This document shows positions 61,201-64,000 of a stretch of 64,000 bases of DNA, piece after piece (position 1 is the first letter of the stretch; each line of letters begins with the position of its first letter). The DNA comes from Bilabrum cf. latius (Eukaryota > Bigyra: Bicosoecida > Bigyra > Bicosoecida), in the NCBI GenBank assembly GCA_965178125.1, contig OZ237763.1, positions 434,001-498,000 on the forward strand, written 5' to 3'. Below the pieces are notes generated by a model, which ran no database searches, was not told where the DNA came from, and saw nothing but the letters and a program-made list of their open reading frames with translations. Position numbers and translations under genes: made by a program.

Positions 61201-62752
61201 TGCTATGGGAGACGAGATGGTGGCAGTGGCCGACGGGGTGCAAGATCACATCGATTATGACGAGAATCGGCTGGCATCACTTGCGAATGAAGAAAGCGTT
61301 CAAGACTCGTCGAGTAAGCAGCAATCACGGCGCACCATTGCCGCTCGGGTTCGGGTTCCCGATTCGCTGAACGAATTTCAACCATCAGTTCCCCTGCGCT
61401 TCTGCTACGCCTCTATCACTGTTGCCTTTCTGGCGTACAGTACCATGACGACAGCTGCTCTTCGTCTCCAGGCCTGTGTATCTGTAGGAGCCGACCGCAG
61501 CGAGCTGGCTCGCTTCGAAGGCTCGTCTGTTTAGCACGATGGGTCCGAAGGCAGCCAGCTCAGAATGCTGTTCGAGCTGGACGTACGCTGCGACGATAGC
61601 AAGTCGACGAGTTTGCGATAGGCCATGTCTATTCCTGTGCTGCTGCTGGTCTCCCTCGGTCTGCCTCTCGTGGCTGTACTATCCATGGTGTTCACCGGGA
61701 TCTAGCAGGTCCCGCGCTGGCATTGTGTCATGGATCATGAGCCTGTTGGGCGACGCTCGGCGGCGATCTATCGATACTTGTGGGGTTTCCTGACTGTCGG
61801 TATGCGGTCCGGTTTCGACTCGTGGGAGGCCGTAAACATGACCCGCAAAGCACTGGCAGGCTGTGCTGTAGTTTTCTTGGCTCCCAGCGGGCCCTTCATG
61901 CAGCTCGCAGCAATGCTAGGTGTCACAGTCAGTTTCTTGCTCTTGTAGGTAGGGGCTGCTCCCTACGACCACGCTTTGCTGAATCGTTTGCAGCTGGGGT
62001 GCTAGGGTCTGTTGGTTGTCACCCTTCTGGTCGCGCTGGCAGGCGTGGCTGACGCTGACAGTGGTTTGGTGCAGGTGCTGGGTGGCTTCACAACCACGGC
62101 ACACGTCGCTGTGGTTCTATTTGGTCTGTATGAGGTGGCGCTCATCGGCAGCATGGAGTTGGGGCTTTCAAACTCCTTGAGAACCTGCTAGGTTTTGAGC
62201 GTGTGCAGCTCGTGCTACAAATGTTCTCTGTGCGGCGATGTTCCCGACGAATGCAAGAATCAAGAGGCAAGACAGTCTGATGAAACGTAGCGTGTGCCTG
62301 GTCATCGAAACGGTCTTGGTGGTCCGAGACGACGTGCGGGAAACAGAGGGGGTGATGCTGGTGAAAGCGACTAGATTCAGTCAATGACTTCTAATCCTGT
62401 GGCTGGTGGAAGGTACAGAAATCCGCTGAGATTGGGCGAAACGACAGTATCTCCTATAGTTGCGGTCTCATCAGGGCACGGACAGGATGCTCGCACTTCG
62501 CGGGCTTCCGAACACAGTAGATCCGCTCGTGAGTGGGGTTCCGCTGGAGATATGGCCGCAAGCCAGACGGGTGAAACCGTGAACTCACTCTCCGCTTCTA
62601 TTGGTCCACTCGACCCGCCCACTGCGTTAGGGAGCCGTGCAGATCGCGTCAGACTTGTAAACAGTGCTCGTGTGGGGTCACTGGCGCCAGACTCAAAGGG
62701 CGTGAACCCAATGATCCGCGCTCTGGGCAAGTCCGCAGACCGTGAGTGTTGA
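52280..62752 (+). CDS. Giant RCC1- and IPT/TIG-repeat membrane protein
   Basis: A single frame of 3,491 codons runs from ATG 52280 to TGA 62750. It contains 38 TAG codons and no TAA or other TGA. After a hydrophobic signal peptide comes a region of unknown fold (52450-53290), then about a dozen RCC1-type repeats (53300-55760) with repeated CxWG/CFG and GQLG motifs. In GPYG-x-LGRGG the Gln codon of GQLG is TAG (53720); three other repeats have CAG there. IPT/TIG repeats follow (about 56690-58600), then a linker, a Cys-rich module (59800-60260, CAEGYTGVLCESCAAGY) and several membrane segments (from 60270, SIGIAFVVCVAMLAFYGAL, to about 62190), and a Ser-rich cytoplasmic tail. RCC1 repeats form a propeller that often binds proteins; here they would be extracellular. 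The plan parallels the giant gene at 1-16599, suggesting one family of surface receptors or channels. Confidence 0.88.
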
Positions 62753-64000
62753 CTGCTGAGGCCCTCAAGTGGCCCCTGCCAGAGCCTGTGGAACTCTCTA
62801 GGCACTGGGACTCCATGAGCTCTGCAGCGGCCTGGGTCCATCCGTGCGGACACATGTGTATTTTTCAGATAAGTCAAATGTATAATTTTCACAGCCACCT
62901 GAGTATATTTCAGCAGGCTAGATTGCCGCTCAAGTTTTTTTGTGACCTCGCAACTTCCTCGTCCGTATGTGTGATCCGATCCCTGATCCGGTTCACTCGT
63001 CACCCACACGTCACCCGATCCCTGATCCGCTCCGGCGGACACACCGGGCAGGGCATCCCAACTGTGTGGCACGCTCTCTTTTGACGACCCACGTGAGATT
63101 GCGTGCCCCGCGACTTATTCAGGACATCTGGCGCGAGCAACAGCCACCTGCCCAGAGTGGAGGCAGCGCTGGTGCAGCCAAGGATGCACAGCCTCACATG
63201 GCAAGCGGGGAGCAATCGGAGATATCCTACCAGCTCAACATGCACGCGCCACCAGCGGCCATGCCTCGGGAAGGCTACAAGGCGACACCTCCATCACTCG
63301 ACGCTCATGATACCGAGTCGACGGTGCGCGTGGTCCAAGTCGATGACAATGCCCTCAGTCCGCTCGTCATCCCTCGGGCAGAATGCGGCAACACACGCAC
63401 CAACCCACGCCGCCCGGCTGGACGCAGACAAGCTGGCCCAGTCGGGACGCGTGCACTTGCTGGCCCAGTCGAGACGCGTGGGCTTGCTGGCGGCAGCTGA
63501 AGTCTTTGCGTGCAGCGGCAAGGACCACAGGGTGGTGATCGATGAGTTCTTGACCCGGTTTCCCGATCGGGGCCGCAGGGATCTGCCTCATCCGCAGGGG
63601 CCGCAACCCCGCTCGGTTCGCACGGGCTGCCAGACCAGAACTTGCGCAGCAGCGCCCTCGCGGGCTCCTTGCCCACAAAGCATCATCCTCCGCACGTTGC
63701 TGCCGCCAGGTAGTCGTTCTTGCCGCAAACTCCACCCGTGGGCCAAAGCCCCACGATGCCAGTGGAGAAGGTTCGCTGTGCCGTACTAGGTCGTTGTGGT
63801 TCGTTCACTCTTACGGGACTCAAGCACGCCATTACGAGCCGAGTCTAGGCATGGATGAACCCCTCGCCCTACAGGACCATAGTACTTCCATGGAGGCTCG
63901 CAAGCGCGTCGCGCTAGCAACGGCTCACAGGCTACGCTCCATGGAGAACGAGCTTGATCGCATGCAACGCAGGATTCGGACGCCTCAGCAGCTCCTGCTG
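62753..64000 (+). other. Uncertain coding sequence at the right edge
   Basis: Two plus-strand frames look partly coding: one from about 63080 to 63500 (LIQDIWREQQPPAQSGGSAG) and another from about 63425 to 63600 (FACSGKDHRVVIDEFLTRF). A third stretch from 63851 to the edge (ATG, helical, MENELDRMQRRI) is open. They are in different frames, so introns or a frameshift would be needed and I could not place convincing splice sites. Short direct repeats of CGATCCCTGATCCG occur near 62975-63035. No product is assigned. Confidence 0.3.

Noticed and set aside
33704-62752. UAG = leucine, as in some rhizarian or fungal relatives
   Set aside because: At aligned sites UAG faces Gln, Glu and Arg, and it occupies the Gln of GQLG. 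No clear Leu partner was found. UAG = Glu is less well supported than Gln but should be tested statistically.
62384-63072. Minus-strand gene over the right end of the giant gene
   Set aside because: The plus-strand frame continues from the membrane domain to its TGA at 62752; the minus frame has no motif and overlaps it.
1-64000. Programmed readthrough, pyrrolysine or selenocysteine use
   Set aside because: The sites are far too many and lie at ordinary positions in unrelated proteins. Selenocysteine uses UGA, which here is a normal stop.
1-64000. CRISPR array or bacterial operon structure
   Set aside because: There are no spaced short repeats of that kind, and introns and gene architecture are eukaryotic.

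Overview
This is nuclear DNA of a eukaryote, probably a free-living alga or heterotrophic protist. The evidence is GT-AG spliceosomal introns, a split start codon, very large multidomain membrane proteins (C-type lectin, cadherin, IPT/TIG, RCC1 and EGF-like modules), a MYCBP orthologue, a PP2C phosphatase, ankyrin proteins and Crinkler/RHS-type NTPases. I cannot name the species.

The main result is a changed genetic code. Almost every long gene is broken only by TAG: I count about 105 in-frame TAG codons against no in-frame TAA or TGA across roughly 16,000 codons of reconstructed genes. The genes then end at TGA (most) or TAA (three). Comparison of two tandem paralogues on the minus strand, a TAG exactly at the Gln of an RCC1 G-Q-L-G motif, and substitution partners of Gln, Glu and Arg indicate UAG = glutamine, with UAA and UGA kept as stops. 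All gene models below read UAG as Gln.

Layout. 1-16599: 3' part of a giant adhesion-type membrane protein gene (about 5,350 codons visible, three small introns at its left end, then one 15.5 kb exon). 17397-19487: ankyrin gene with regular 102-base exons. 20679-21201 (minus): MYCBP orthologue, sharing a 384-base divergent promoter with a 1,722-residue PP2C phosphatase (21586-26754). 26946-31592: intronless unknown protein of 1,548 residues. 31.8-46.3 kb: a repeat-rich, rearranged island with a tyrosine-recombinase fragment, two pieces of an alpha-N-acetylglucosaminidase-like gene, two tandem Crinkler/RHS-like genes, dispersed repeats, a duplicated retroelement-like segment and a membrane-anchored DNase I-like gene. 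46.5-47.5 kb: minus-strand ankyrin gene. 47921-49714 (minus): Ala-rich helical protein. 50353-51902: two-exon, possibly glycosidase-like protein. 52280-62752: second giant membrane protein (RCC1 and IPT/TIG repeats, Cys-rich module, C-terminal membrane domain), a single exon with 38 UAG codons. The last 1.2 kb holds uncertain coding sequence.

The two giant genes share the same plan: a long extracellular repeat ectodomain, a Cys-rich collar, and a polytopic C-terminal membrane domain with a cytoplasmic tail. They look like members of one surface receptor or channel family. The central island looks like a zone of insertion, tandem duplication and gene conversion.
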